NCBI GenBank assembly: GCA_963820415.1
Contig: CAWFZT010000008.1
Location: 620,001 to 684,000, forward strand
Length of the DNA: 64,000 nt
Source: CAWFZT01 sp963820415
GTDB lineage: Bacteria; Chloroflexota; Anaerolineae; Anaerolineales; Anaerolineaceae
Reading direction: 5' to 3'
A model generated the notes under the pieces. It worked only from the letters and a program-made list of their open reading frames with translations, searched no databases and was not told where the DNA came from. This document shows, in pieces, positions 1 through 9,480 of the stretch. The number at the start of each line of letters is the position of its first letter. Position 1 is the first letter of the stretch. Both the position numbers and the translations under genes were made by a program.

Positions 1-2
1 AT

Positions 3-512
3 TTTTACGGTAATACAATTTTAGCGGGAATTTCCTACCGGATGGGTAATTTCAAAAAGATGGAAGAGTATGCCCAATTTTTATTGGATCTGGCCCTCGG
101 GCAAAATAATATTGATACGATTTCTGCACTACGCTTCTTGGGAATATCCTGGAAATATCAGGGCGATTACCGGCGGTCCTCTGCCTGCATTTTAGAAGGT
201 CTGAGTTTGTGCCAGGAAACAAAAGATTATCCAGGCATCTATGCCAATATTGCCGGACTGGCTGGGATTGCCATAAGGTTGAAGCAGCCGGCCCGCGCCG
301 CACGCTTATTCGGGGCAGTGGATAAAATGCTGAAAACCATTCCAAACCCAATGGATCCAATCGAACAGGAAGAATTTTCCCAGGACGTTGCCCTTACCCG
401 AGAAGCCCTCACAGGTGATGAATTTTCGCGAGCCTGGGCACAAGGCCAGTCGATTTCGACTGAGGAGTCTCTCCGGGAGGCACGCACCATCGCGGGTGAA
501 TTGGCCGGATAA
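3..512 (+). CDS. C-terminal end of a TPR-type transcriptional regulator or ATPase (cut by window edge)
   Basis: The reading frame is open from the first bases of the window, so only the last ~170 residues of a longer protein are visible. The visible part is helical and TPR-like. It ends in a segment (ARAARLFGAVDKML, then FSRAWAQGQSISTEESLREA) typical of the C-terminal tail of large LuxR- or SARP-type regulators and cyclase/ATPase/TPR proteins. No DNA-binding domain remains in view, so the exact class is open. The ATG at 42 is internal to the domain and is unlikely to be the true start. It lies tail to tail with the histidine kinase gene that ends at 552. Confidence 0.6.
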   Translation, partial: FYGNTILAGISYRMGNFKKMEEYAQFLLDLALGQNNIDTISALRFLGISWKYQGDYRRSSACILEGLSLCQETKDYPGIYANIAGLAGIAIRLKQPARAARLFGAVDKMLKTIPNPMDPIEQEEFSQDVALTREALTGDEFSRAWAQGQSISTEESLREARTIAGELAG

Positions 513-551
513 AAGCATTCGATTCCCGGTGGTGGCTCTTTTTCTTTGGGG

Positions 552-1955
552 TCAGGCAGGTTTTAGCAGGATGTGGACGGCTGTGCCCTTATTAAGCTGC
601 GACTCAGCCCGCACGCTGCCCCCATGCGCTTCTACCAGCGCCTTGACGATGGCCAGCCCCAGCCCACTTTCATCACCCGCCGAGCGGGATTTATCCACCC
701 GGTAAAAGCGGTCGAAAATAAACGGCAGGTCTTCTTCAGGGATGCCGGCGCCGTTATCCCACACAGTCAGCTCGACGTGCCCGTCAGAACCCTGCGCCGC
801 CAGGTGAATTTCTCCTCCATTGGGGGTATAGCGCAGGGCATTGCTGACCAGGTTGCCAAACACCTGCATCATGCGGGCGTCATCCACACAAATATCGGGC
901 AAATGTTCATCCGCCTCGACCGACAGGCGTACGCCCTGTTTTTCGGCGCGCTGCTGGAAGGGGGCGGCGGCGCGTTCCAGAATCGAGTGGGGAGCAATCG
1001 GCAGGGGGTGCAGCGGCAGCTCGCCGGCGTCTGCCTGGGTGAGCATCTTGAGATCGCCCACCAGGTTCTGCAGGCGTTCGATCTCGGTATAGATCAGCGA
1101 CAGGCGCTCCTCGGTGGGCTGGAGCACGCCGTCGCGCATCGCCTCGACGTAGCCGGCAATCACGGTCAGCGGAGTGCGCAGGTCGTGGGCGATGTCGGCC
1201 GTCATCTGGCGGCGTAGCTGGTTGACCCGCGCCACTTCCTCGCTCATGCGGTTGAAAGCAGTGGCCAACTGGCCGATTTCGTCTTTAGCGCCCACCTTGA
1301 CCTGCTGTTCGAGTTGTCCCTCGGTAATGTTTTGCGCGGCCTGGGTCAAGGCCCGCAGCGGGTGGATCAACGTGCGCGAAAGAATTACCGCCACGATCAG
1401 CGCCACGAGCAGCGCTCCGCCCATCGCCAGGAACAAAGCGTTCGTGGTACGCTGTAAGAACAGGTATTCTTCCGGGTTGAACGGCGGCGGGGCGTTCGCA
1501 TCCAGGATCGTACCGACCCGCTGGTTATTCACCATCAGCGGGGCGCCTGTTTTCAAAACGTCCGCAGGCACTATCGATCCAACCGGCATGCGCGGATCAG
1601 GCGACACAACCACCATCCCCTGAGCGTCGGCCAGGCCGAAAGAATTACGGCGGTTCTGGTTAGGAGGATAGTTGTTGGGCGCCGCCTTGATCCATTGGCC
1701 CGTGGAGGGATTAGCCTGGACGGGAAAAGCGCGGAAGCGCATCTGCTGCCATTCATCGGTCACCCCATTCCACGAACCATTGGCGCTATAGTAATCGATC
1801 AGGGCGGTCTGCAGGCTGCTGCGTTGCTGGTCGGCGACCAAGTTCGACAGGCGGTTTACGCTGGTCAGGCGGATGGAAATTGCCAGCAACCCGGCGGTAA
1901 TCAGCGCTACCAGCATAAAAGCCAGGATGAATTTGCCAAGCAATGAAGTGTGCAC
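552..1955 (-). CDS. Membrane sensor histidine kinase (BaeS/HAMP type)
   Basis: A 467-residue two-component sensor. TM helix 1 lies at about 8-28 and TM helix 2 at about 172-193, flanking an extracytoplasmic sensing loop. A HAMP linker (~195-247) follows, then a HisKA domain with H-box DIAHDLRTPLT and phospho-acceptor His257. The HATPase domain shows the N-box NLVSNALRYTPNGG, the G1 box DNGAGIP, the F-box and GLGLAIVKAL. The start is GTG at 1955, which shares one base with the stop of the response regulator, so the pair is translationally coupled. It faces away from the export operon at 2913, whose regulation is the likeliest job. The stimulus cannot be read from the sequence. Confidence 0.93.
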   Translation of the reverse strand: MHTSLLGKFILAFMLVALITAGLLAISIRLTSVNRLSNLVADQQRSSLQTALIDYYSANGSWNGVTDEWQQMRFRAFPVQANPSTGQWIKAAPNNYPPNQNRRNSFGLADAQGMVVVSPDPRMPVGSIVPADVLKTGAPLMVNNQRVGTILDANAPPPFNPEEYLFLQRTTNALFLAMGGALLVALIVAVILSRTLIHPLRALTQAAQNITEGQLEQQVKVGAKDEIGQLATAFNRMSEEVARVNQLRRQMTADIAHDLRTPLTVIAGYVEAMRDGVLQPTEERLSLIYTEIERLQNLVGDLKMLTQADAGELPLHPLPIAPHSILERAAAPFQQRAEKQGVRLSVEADEHLPDICVDDARMMQVFGNLVSNALRYTPNGGEIHLAAQGSDGHVELTVWDNGAGIPEEDLPFIFDRFYRVDKSRSAGDESGLGLAIVKALVEAHGGSVRAESQLNKGTAVHILLKPA

Positions 1956-2648
1956 TATAACCCTGTTGGCTTATGAAAACGGTAACCTACACCAAAAACT
2001 GTTTCGATCACCTGCGGTCTGCTCGGATCGCTCTCGATTTTCTTGCGCAAGTTACGGATATGTACATTGAGGGTACGGTCCAGCCCGGTGAAACCGCTGT
2101 CGAGCAGGTGGTCGACCATCTGCTCACGCGTGAATACCCGCCCTGGTGAGCGCATCATCACTGCCAGCATGTCGAATTCGATCGGGGTCAATTCCACCGG
2201 ATTGCCCTTGACCGTCACCATGTGGGTGCTCTGGTCCAACTGTATCTCTCCGACGTGCAGCACTTCTGTCTTTTCCGGGGCGCCTTCGATGCGGCGCAGC
2301 ACCGCCCGGATGCGCGCCAGCAGCTCGCGCATGCGGAAGGGTTTAACCACGTAGTCATCGGCCCCCAGGTCAAGTCCCAGCACGGCGTCGGTCTCTTCTT
2401 CCCGGGCGGTAATAATGATCACCGGGGTCTGGCGCTCCTGGCGGTACTGGCGCAGGAACTGGTAGCCGTCCATTTTCGGCATCATGATATCGAGCAAGGA
2501 TCAGGTTAGGCTGCTCGTGGCGCGCTGAATAGAGCGCTTCCTGGCCATCCGCGGCGGTCACCACGCGGAAACCCTGTTCGGATAAATATTCCTGCATCAA
2601 CTGGCGCACACTGGACTGGTCGTCAACCACCAAGATTGTTTCGGACAT
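1955..2648 (-). CDS. OmpR/PhoB-family response regulator, frameshifted in this sequence
   Basis: The receiver domain starts MSETILVVDDQSSVRQL, with the acidic pair Asp-Asp. The frame breaks at about 2494-2500, where the sequence reads CTTGCTCGAT; one base less gives CTGCTCGAT and continues as LLDIMMPKMDG, which includes the phospho-acceptor Asp. Downstream are the conserved Thr (IIITARE), the Lys of DDYVVKPF and a winged-helix DNA-binding domain ending VFGVGYRFHKP. The repaired product is ~230 residues, a normal OmpR-family length. As written, only a fragment restarting at a TTG codon would be made, without the first receiver strands. The clean repair suggests a sequence error, but a true null allele is not excluded. 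It is co-transcribed with the kinase. Confidence 0.88.
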
Positions 2649-2912
2649 GGCTTTTTCCTCAATTAAAACTATACTGCATTTTTTCCGAGTTTACTATATC
2701 AATATTTAGTTTTGATTTAGAACTGGATCAGGTTCGGTAAACGTTCGTTCGCAAGGTTATGCCAGAACTTAATAGCCTCTAAACCAAATCTAAATACACC
2801 TCCGATAAGATTATTTAGTTCTGTGAATTGATGAACGATCCAATTCCAGGCGCATTCTAAGAATTCTTCGCATTAATAATACGCCAACCTCACCAAATAT
2901 TGGAGGTTTTGA
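2649..2912. promoter_or_regulatory. Divergent control region with five ATTTAG boxes
   Basis: This AT-rich gap separates the two-component system from the export operon. ATTTAG occurs at 2704-2709, 2715-2720 and 2813-2818. On the other strand CTAAAC lies at 2779-2784 and CTAAAT at 2790-2795. Both pairs have 11-bp spacing, about one helical turn, as expected for dimers of OmpR/PhoB-type regulators. The inference is that the adjacent response regulator binds here. A strong GGAGG ribosome site sits just before the ATG at 2913. No clear sigma-70 promoter could be fixed by eye. Confidence 0.5.
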
Positions 2913-4367
2913 ATGAATTCGAGCAAGGCAAAAGCCCTGAAGTGGGGTATGTTTTCAAGCAAGCTCTTATGGGCAGTGATATTCGTGCTGCTGGCCGGCG
3001 GCGGCGCGGCTGCCTGGTATTTCCTGGGCGGCCCAGGCAGCCCCTACGTCACCTCTGCGGTAGCTGCAACCCCTGATTATCAAACCGCCACGGTCAAGCG
3101 GGGCGACCTGCAGATTTCTGCTGCAGGCGCGGCAACGCTCATCGCCAACAAGACCGTAGACTTGAGCTTTTCCGCAAACGGCACAGTCACGGAGTTAGAC
3201 GTAAAAATTGGCGATCGCGTGACCTCCGGCGAGGTGTTGGCCAAACAGGGTAATTCACAGACCCTGGAAGCAAACCTGGCCGCTGCCCAGCTCGCCTACC
3301 TGGAGGCGCAGAAGACGCTCACCGATCTCCAACAAAATGCCGACGTCACCCTGGCGCAAGCGTATGCGGATTATGTAACTGCCCAGCAGACTTACGCCAC
3401 GGCTTTGGCCACTAACCAGCGCGCCAGTATGGTGCGATGCAGCAAAGAGGTCAACACCAAAGATACGGTAACCCTGGCAAACGCCTACAAGAAACTACAA
3501 TCCGAGACCCAATGGGAACCCGGGTCGGACGATTGGATCAACGCCAAGAACGATTATGACACTGCCCTGGCAAATTACAACTATTGCATGGGCCACACCG
3601 CAGACGAAAAAACGAGCGCGGCTGCCTCTCTGGATGTCGCTCAGGAGGCCATGAAGCAGGCTGAAACCACTTACAACAATCTAAAAGCTAATTCGGGGAT
3701 CGACCCCGATGAACTGGCCATAGCGGAGGCGACCCTCAAACAGACCGAGACGGCGCTGGCACAGGCTCAGACAAAACTGGCAGGTATCACGCTTGCGGCT
3801 CCAATGGATGGCACGGTTGTTTATCTGGCCGCCGAGGCAGGGGCCGTCATCGATACCTCGAAATACCTGACTATTGCCGACCTCAGCCACCCGACTGTGC
3901 AAGTAACCGTGGATGAAACCGACCTGGATAAACTGGCGGTTGGTAACCAGGCGGAGGTCGTTTTTGACGCCTTGCCGGACCAGACCTTTACCGGTAAGGT
4001 TACCCGGGTAGATCCGGAACTCACCACTCAGGATTCGTACGAGATGGCCACAGGACAGGTGAAGCTGGATTCATCTGCTGCACAGGTCTTTGAGACCCTT
4101 CCCGTAGGCCTGAACGCCACCTGTCAGATTATCAGCAAAGAAGTCAAGAATGCTCTATATATCCCGAATGAGGCCGTGCGTGACCTAGGAAATAACCAAT
4201 ACGCTGTGTTTGTGGTAGGCAGCGATGGGGCGTTGAAGTTGACGACGGTTGAGATTGGAATCGCCGACCTCACGCATACTGAGATCACCAGTGGATTGAA
4301 GGAAGGCGACGTGGTTAGCACCGGAATAACTGAAACTACGTCCAACACTAATTCAACTTCCAAGTGA
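2913..4367 (+). CDS. HlyD/MacA-family export adaptor, copy 1 of 3
   Basis: A 484-residue membrane-fusion (adaptor) protein. One N-terminal TM anchor lies at ~18-38. Half of a lipoyl/biotinyl-like domain follows (VKRGDLQISAAGAATL, DRVTSGEVLAKQG), then a long alpha-helical hairpin (~115-285), the second lipoyl half (LAAPMDGTVVYLAAEAGAVI) and beta-barrel/membrane-proximal domains (VTVDETDLDKLAVGNQAEV; GLKEGDVVSTGI at the C-end). Cys176 and Cys225 lie in the middle of the hairpin, in RC and YCMG contexts that recur in both following paralogues. It is the first gene of the export operon, with the ribosome site GGAGG upstream. It should couple the MacB-like ABC pump to its outside partner; the substrate is unknown. 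Confidence 0.9.
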   Translation: MNSSKAKALKWGMFSSKLLWAVIFVLLAGGGAAAWYFLGGPGSPYVTSAVAATPDYQTATVKRGDLQISAAGAATLIANKTVDLSFSANGTVTELDVKIGDRVTSGEVLAKQGNSQTLEANLAAAQLAYLEAQKTLTDLQQNADVTLAQAYADYVTAQQTYATALATNQRASMVRCSKEVNTKDTVTLANAYKKLQSETQWEPGSDDWINAKNDYDTALANYNYCMGHTADEKTSAAASLDVAQEAMKQAETTYNNLKANSGIDPDELAIAEATLKQTETALAQAQTKLAGITLAAPMDGTVVYLAAEAGAVIDTSKYLTIADLSHPTVQVTVDETDLDKLAVGNQAEVVFDALPDQTFTGKVTRVDPELTTQDSYEMATGQVKLDSSAAQVFETLPVGLNATCQIISKEVKNALYIPNEAVRDLGNNQYAVFVVGSDGALKLTTVEIGIADLTHTEITSGLKEGDVVSTGITETTSNTNSTSK

Positions 4368-4393
4368 AACGATATGCAATAAAGGTATAAGCG

Positions 4394-5887
4394 ATGAAGG
4401 TAGAAAAATGTTCGACGAATAAAAAAAGAACCAGGACTATCCTGATTGTACTGGCGGTGTTGGCAGCCCTTGTTGGCCTGGCGTATGGCGGCTGGCGGTT
4501 GCAGCAATCTTCACTGGCTACGACCTCAAAGTCAGGCTCGACTTACGAAACCACAGTAGTCCAGCGAGGAGATCTTACTCAATCTGCCTCTGGAGTCGGG
4601 AGCCTGGCAGCATCCAAGACCGTGAATCTAAGTTTTGCGGTTTCGGGAAAAGTCTCCCAGCTCAATGTCCATTTGAACGATCACGTTACGACTGGGGAGG
4701 TTCTGGCGGTGTTGGATGGTTTGGATAAACTAAAACTCGACGTCGAGAATAAACAGCTTACTCTGCAGACCGCCCAAAAGGATTCGGATGACCTGCAATC
4801 CAGCGCTGTCGCCAGCCTGGCCCAGGCGCTGATAGACCAATCGACCGCCCAGGCCGCCTACGATAAAGCCAAAGCCAACACTCATTACAAAGGCGATAAT
4901 CGTTGCGGCTATAATTTGACAGAGGATTACTATTTCGATTACATGATCAAGAAGGGCCGGGCGCAGATCTGGCAAAATTACCTCGACGGTGGGCCGACCG
5001 CGGCCGGCACCGATTACGGGAGAGACTATATCCTGGAGCACTACGACCCACTTGCCAAGGCCCGCGATATCGCCTATGCCAACTACACATACTGTCAAGG
5101 GTTCACTGACGTCGAGATCGCTACATCTCAATCCACGCTCCAGACGGCCACGGCGGCCTTACGCCAGGCGAAGGCAACCTATCAAAACCTGAAAGCCAAT
5201 AATGGTGTAGACCCGCTTGAATTGCAGATCGACCAGGCCAAGGTGACAAATGCGCAATTGGCGCTCCATAAGTCGCAAGAAACATTGGACGGTGCTACCC
5301 TGGTCGCCCCGATGGATGGAACGGTTGTGGCCATCAATGGCGCAGCCGGCCTGGGCCAGACTGCCGAGGATACGACCAACTCGACTGTAACTACGGCGGA
5401 TATGACTTTTATCACCCTGGCTGATCTAGATAATCCGATCATTACAGTCAGCATGGACGAAGCAGATCTGCAATATTTCATCGTGGGCGGCTCCGCAAAG
5501 GTCGTTTTCACCAGTTTCCCTGATCAGACTTATACGGGGAAGGTCACCGAGGTCGTCCCGCAACTCGTCACCGTTATGGGCGGGTCCTCAGTGCAGGGGA
5601 CGGTAATGTTAGATGACGCAACGCTAACGACCGGAAAAACGCTGCTCATCGGTCTCGACGCTTCGGTGGATGTGACCGGAAAGCAGGTTCAGGATGTGCT
5701 CATCGCGCCGGTTAAGGCGGTCTACCAACCTGCCGGATCGTCAGCCTATGTGTATATTCTTAATTCCCAGGGAAAACCTGAAAAGCGTGAGGTTGAGGTC
5801 GGTTTGAAGACGGCTGATGAAGTTGAAATTCGCAGCGGGTTACAAGAAGGCGAAAAGGTCATTATTACGAATATAAAACTTCAATAA
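4394..5887 (+). CDS. HlyD/MacA-family export adaptor, copy 2 of 3
   Basis: A 497-residue paralogue of its neighbours with the same order: TM anchor ~15-33, lipoyl half (VVQRGDLTQSASGVGSL), alpha-hairpin, second lipoyl half (ATLVAPMDGTVVAINGAAG), barrel (VSMDEADLQYF) and a C-terminal EIRSGLQEGEKVII. The hairpin insert is the longest of the three and rich in Tyr and Trp. It has Cys171 (NRCGYN) and Cys234 (YTYCQGF) in the same relative places as in the other copies. The gene starts 26 bp after copy 1. Divergence from copy 1 suggests an old duplication rather than recent amplification. It may form mixed adaptor rings with copies 1 and 3; that is inference. Confidence 0.88.
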   Translation: MKVEKCSTNKKRTRTILIVLAVLAALVGLAYGGWRLQQSSLATTSKSGSTYETTVVQRGDLTQSASGVGSLAASKTVNLSFAVSGKVSQLNVHLNDHVTTGEVLAVLDGLDKLKLDVENKQLTLQTAQKDSDDLQSSAVASLAQALIDQSTAQAAYDKAKANTHYKGDNRCGYNLTEDYYFDYMIKKGRAQIWQNYLDGGPTAAGTDYGRDYILEHYDPLAKARDIAYANYTYCQGFTDVEIATSQSTLQTATAALRQAKATYQNLKANNGVDPLELQIDQAKVTNAQLALHKSQETLDGATLVAPMDGTVVAINGAAGLGQTAEDTTNSTVTTADMTFITLADLDNPIITVSMDEADLQYFIVGGSAKVVFTSFPDQTYTGKVTEVVPQLVTVMGGSSVQGTVMLDDATLTTGKTLLIGLDASVDVTGKQVQDVLIAPVKAVYQPAGSSAYVYILNSQGKPEKREVEVGLKTADEVEIRSGLQEGEKVIITNIKLQ

Positions 5888-5950
5888 TCAGTAGCATGTT
5901 TCAAGTTTAGCTACCATTTCTTTTCTTATTACAGAGGAGCCGTATAAAAT

Positions 5951-7376
5951 ATGTCAAAAAATAGATCAACTAAGACCAGGAAAATCTGGATCCCAATTAC
6001 ACTGATCTTGATTCTGGCTGCTGGCGGAATAGGTTATTACTTTTATAACTCTTGGAGCCAGAGCAAGGCTACGGCTGCCACGACGGCGAGCAGCCTGCAA
6101 ACGAGCAAGGTAAAGCGTGGCAATATTACCATCTCGGCCACTGGCACGGGTACACTGACCGCCAGCCAGACAGCCAATTTAAGTTTTTCAACCAGCAGCG
6201 TCGTGGCTGCCGTGGACGTTCAGGCAGGGGACCAGGTCAAGAAGGGCCAGATTTTAGCCAAGCTGGATAATATCGACCAGTTGCAGGCCAAGGTGAATAT
6301 CGCCCAGCAGAATCTCGTCTCCTCCCAACAGACGCTAGATACGTATAAGCAGAGCGCGGCCGCCAATCTGGCTAATGCCCAGATCGCTGTGCTAGACGAC
6401 CAGAAGGCGGTTACCACTGCAAAATCAGCCGTGATTGTAAAAGGAATGCAACGCTGCAAACTCGGATTCAATCGAAGCCTATTACAGCATCTGGCTTCAT
6501 GAAAAGGAGTATCTCGAATTCTTAGGCAGCGGCGCCGGGAATCCCGATTACTACACAGCCGTCATCGCGCCGGAGAAAAGTGTAGTCGCTTCAGCTTACG
6601 CTACATATATATATTGTGCGGGGTTCACGGATTACGAAATCAGTTCATCTGAAGCCACCCTTTCCCTGGCAGAAGCCACTCTAAAGACGGCGCAAGATAC
6701 CCTGGCCACGTTGCAGAAGAACAACGGCCTGGACCCCACCACGCTGGCCACCGACCAAAACAGCGTAGACAACGCCCAGGTTACCCTGGATGAAGCCAAG
6801 ACAACCCTGGCTGGCGCCACCCTGACTGCCCCATTCGACGGCGTTATCCTGACCGTGGCCGGGCAGGTTGGCTATACAGCCGCCACTGATACTGCTTTCA
6901 TCACTATGGCGGACTTGAATAATCCCAAGATCGATTTCGTCGTGGATGAAACCGATATGGATAAAGTCGCCATCGGCGAAGAGGCAACCATCACCTTCGA
7001 TGCCATCGAGGACAAGACTTTCACCGGCAAGGTCACTCAGATCGACCCACAGCTTCAAACGTCCAGCGGCTACCAGGTTATTGAAGGCCTGATCCAGCTC
7101 GACCTGAGCAAAGAGACCACCCAGCCGGACTTTATGGCAGGCTTGAATGCCTCGGTGAAGGTGATCCAGGCGGAAGCCAAAGATGTACTCCTGGTTCCGG
7201 TCGAAGCTGTGCGCGACCTGGGGGACGGCTCGTACGGAGTTTTCGTGCTGGATTCCCTTGGCCAGCCTAAATTACAGGTCGTTACTGTCGGTCTGAAAGA
7301 CGTGACCAACGCTGAGATCAAGTCAGGCCTGAAGGAGGGGGATGTCGTTACTACCGGCATTACGGAGACGAAATAA
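5951..7376 (+). CDS. HlyD/MacA-family export adaptor, copy 3 of 3, frameshifted in this sequence
   Basis: The first part (TM anchor ~13-31, lipoyl half VKRGNITISATGTGTL, first hairpin helix) runs into a stop at 6502. A second open frame carries the rest, from NNGLDPTTLATDQ to the C-end GLKEGDVVTTGI. Dropping one A from the run at 6458-6460 joins them as MQRCNSDSIEAYY and gives a ~474-residue protein matching copies 1 and 2 throughout. The repaired protein has Cys169 and Cys222 (YIYCAGF), the conserved hairpin cysteine pair. AGAGGAG precedes the ATG at 5951. The stop TAA shares its last base with the ATG of the ATPase gene, so the two are coupled. Confidence 0.85.
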
Positions 7377-8144
7377 TGGAAAAGGAATTGATCATCGAAA
7401 CAATCGATATGAAGAAAGTCTATGGAGAGGGGGAAGGGCAAGTCGTAGCCCTGGATGGAGTCAGTATCAAAGATCTGCCGCGGTGAATTTGTGGCCATCA
7501 TTGGCCCGAGCGGCTCCGGCAAAAGTACCTTGATGAACATCCTGGCCTGTCTCGACCGTCCTACGGAAGGAAAATATATCCTGGCCGGTGAAGATGTGAG
7601 TGAATACAGCCGTAAAGAACTGGCCCAGATCCGCAGCCGGGAGTTGGGATTTGTTTTTCAGTCCTTTAACTTACTTCCTCGCGCAACTGCGCTCGAAAAC
7701 GTGATCTTGCCTACTATTTACCGGCGCGAAAACCGGATTAATCAAAAAGAACGAGTTGAGGCGGCTATGTCTGCTCTGGAGAACGTTGGTCTGAGAGATC
7801 GCATGGATCATTTGCCCAGCGAGCTTTCCGGCGGCCAGCAGCAGCGCGTGGCCATCGCTCGCGCTCTGATCAACAACCCCCTTCTACTCCTGGCCGATGA
7901 ACCGACCGGCAACCTGGATTCCCGCTCCAGCAAGGAGATCATCCAGCTATTGATTGATCTACACTACCAGGGCCATACGGTCGTGGTTGTAACCCACGAT
8001 ATGGGAGTGGCGCATCATACAGAACGCATGCTCATGCTCCAGGATGGCAAGCTGTCCTCCGACCAGAAGAACGGAGAGGCGATGCTTTCCCAGGCCATCC
8101 AAGAAGTGCCACGTGGAATTGTAGAAAAAGGAGTTATCCAATGA
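7376..8144 (+). CDS. MacB/LolD-type ABC transporter ATPase, frameshifted in this sequence
   Basis: The true start is the ATG at 7376, overlapping the previous stop (TAATG). The N-end MEKELIIETIDMKKVY leads to VALDGVSIK, where an extra G at about 7472 throws the frame to a stop. Without it the reading continues ICRGEFVAIIGPSGSGKST (Walker A). Later motifs are the Q-loop (FVFQSFNLLP), signature LSGGQQQRVAIARAL, Walker B LLLADEPTGNLD and H-loop VVVTHD. The repaired length is ~255 residues. This is the MacB/LolD subfamily, which powers adaptor-linked exporters rather than importers. It overlaps the permease by 4 bp (ATGA), fixing the pair as one complex. Confidence 0.9.
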
Positions 8145-9376
8145 ACATTCGAGAAATTTTTAACTCGGCCTGGAAAAGCCTTCTGTCAAACAAGCTGCGC
8201 TCCTTGCTGACTATGCTTGGTGTGATCATCGGAGTAGCAGCGGTGATCGTGATGATTGCGGTCAGCGCCGGCACCGAGGCGACTATCTCAGAATTGATCA
8301 ATGCCTTGGGGACTAACCTCCTCTTCATTTCAGATGCAATCAGCCGCGCTGGGCCGGGTGGCGGCCCACAAAATTCCCGAGGTGGATTGACTTATAACGA
8401 TGTAACTGCCATCCGTGAGCAGATCAAAGGCGTGGCGGGAGTATCCGTTGAACAACAGGCTAGCGAGACTTCTAAATATGGCAATACGACCCTCTCGAGT
8501 GTGTCGATCGTCGGCACGACTCCCGACTACACCATGGTGAGAAACGTCAGCGTAGGCAGCGGAAGGTGGTTCACTGCGGATGAACAAACGTGTTCGGTAA
8601 AAGTCGTAATTCTCGGCTCAGACATCGCCAAGGAGTTATTTGGCAATGCGGACCCGATCGGCCAGACCATCATTGCCAGCAACACACAACTGGCGGTGAT
8701 CGGGGTGCTGGCTCCCAAGGGCCTGGCGGGCGGGACGGATTTCGACAAACAAATCTACACCCCCATTTCCGTGGTTTTCAAGAAATTCACCCCCTCCATG
8801 TTTGGTCGTATTATGGGCGACCGTGTACGCACCATTTTCGTCTCGGTCGATACGAACGCCGATATGTCTCACGTCAGCCAGCAGATTACCATTTTGCTGG
8901 CCAAGCGCCACAATGTCAGTCTGACCTCTCTGGATTTCAACATCCGCACCCAGGAAGATATCATCAGCACGCAAGAATTGACCACCTCCTCGTTCCGCAC
9001 ATTGCTGGGCTGGGTCGCCGGGGTCTCGCTGATCGTCGGCGGCATCGGCATCATGAACATCATGCTGGTCAGCGTGACTGAGCGCACGCGCGAGATCGGG
9101 CTGCGCCAGGCCGTCGGGGCCACGCCGGGCGATATCCAGTTACAGTTCTTGTCCGAAGCGCTCATGCTCAGCCTGATCGGAGGCCTGCTTGGTGTGCTGG
9201 GCGGCGTCGGCGGATCGGAAATGTTCGGTCAATTGAGCTCGATGCGTACGGTGATCATGCCCTACTCGATCGTGCTGTCCTTTTCCTCTGCCGCCCTGAT
9301 TGGCATTTTCTTCGGCTACATCCCGGCGAATAAAGCCGCTCAGCTCGACCCGATCGTCGCTTTGAGACATGAGTAA
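8141..9376 (+). CDS. MacB-like ABC permease (MacB_PCD plus FtsX domains)
   Basis: A 411-residue protein with the typical N-end (WKSLLSNKLRSLLTMLGVIIGVAAVIVMI, given here only to mark TM1 at ~22-43), a large extracytoplasmic MacB core domain and three C-terminal TM helices in an FtsX domain. The conserved loop GIGIMNIMLVSVTERTREIG joins two of these helices. It works with the ATPase just upstream in a mechanotransmission-type exporter that pushes substrate through the adaptors without carrying it across the membrane by itself. Unlike proteobacterial MacB, the ATPase is a separate protein. Likely substrates of such systems are peptides, antibiotics or lipids, but nothing here decides between them. 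Confidence 0.92.
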   Translation: MNIREIFNSAWKSLLSNKLRSLLTMLGVIIGVAAVIVMIAVSAGTEATISELINALGTNLLFISDAISRAGPGGGPQNSRGGLTYNDVTAIREQIKGVAGVSVEQQASETSKYGNTTLSSVSIVGTTPDYTMVRNVSVGSGRWFTADEQTCSVKVVILGSDIAKELFGNADPIGQTIIASNTQLAVIGVLAPKGLAGGTDFDKQIYTPISVVFKKFTPSMFGRIMGDRVRTIFVSVDTNADMSHVSQQITILLAKRHNVSLTSLDFNIRTQEDIISTQELTTSSFRTLLGWVAGVSLIVGGIGIMNIMLVSVTERTREIGLRQAVGATPGDIQLQFLSEALMLSLIGGLLGVLGGVGGSEMFGQLSSMRTVIMPYSIVLSFSSAALIGIFFGYIPANKAAQLDPIVALRHE

Positions 9377-9383
9377 TTAGATG

Positions 9384-9414
9384 CTTAACCACAAGACCAC
9401 GAGGATCACAAAGG
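9384..9414 (-). repeat. Short dispersed 'TTTGTGATC...GTGGT' repeat, copy 1
   Basis: Read on the minus strand this stretch is CCTTTGTGATCCTCGTGG followed by TCTTGTGGTTAAG. Closely similar text occurs at 54437-54464 and, more degenerate, at 57295-57334, each time in a gap between genes. Function unknown; it may be a transcript-end or intergenic filler repeat. Confidence 0.4.
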
Positions 9415-9480
9415 AAAATGATTCCGTCAATCGGCCATCTCATTGCAAGGCTAAAAACTATTATTGAAAGGAAACACTGT

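Noticed and set aside
6458..7475. Programmed ribosomal frameshifting in the adaptor and ATPase genes
   Set aside because: No slippery heptamer with downstream structure is seen, and similar breaks occur in many unrelated genes of the window.
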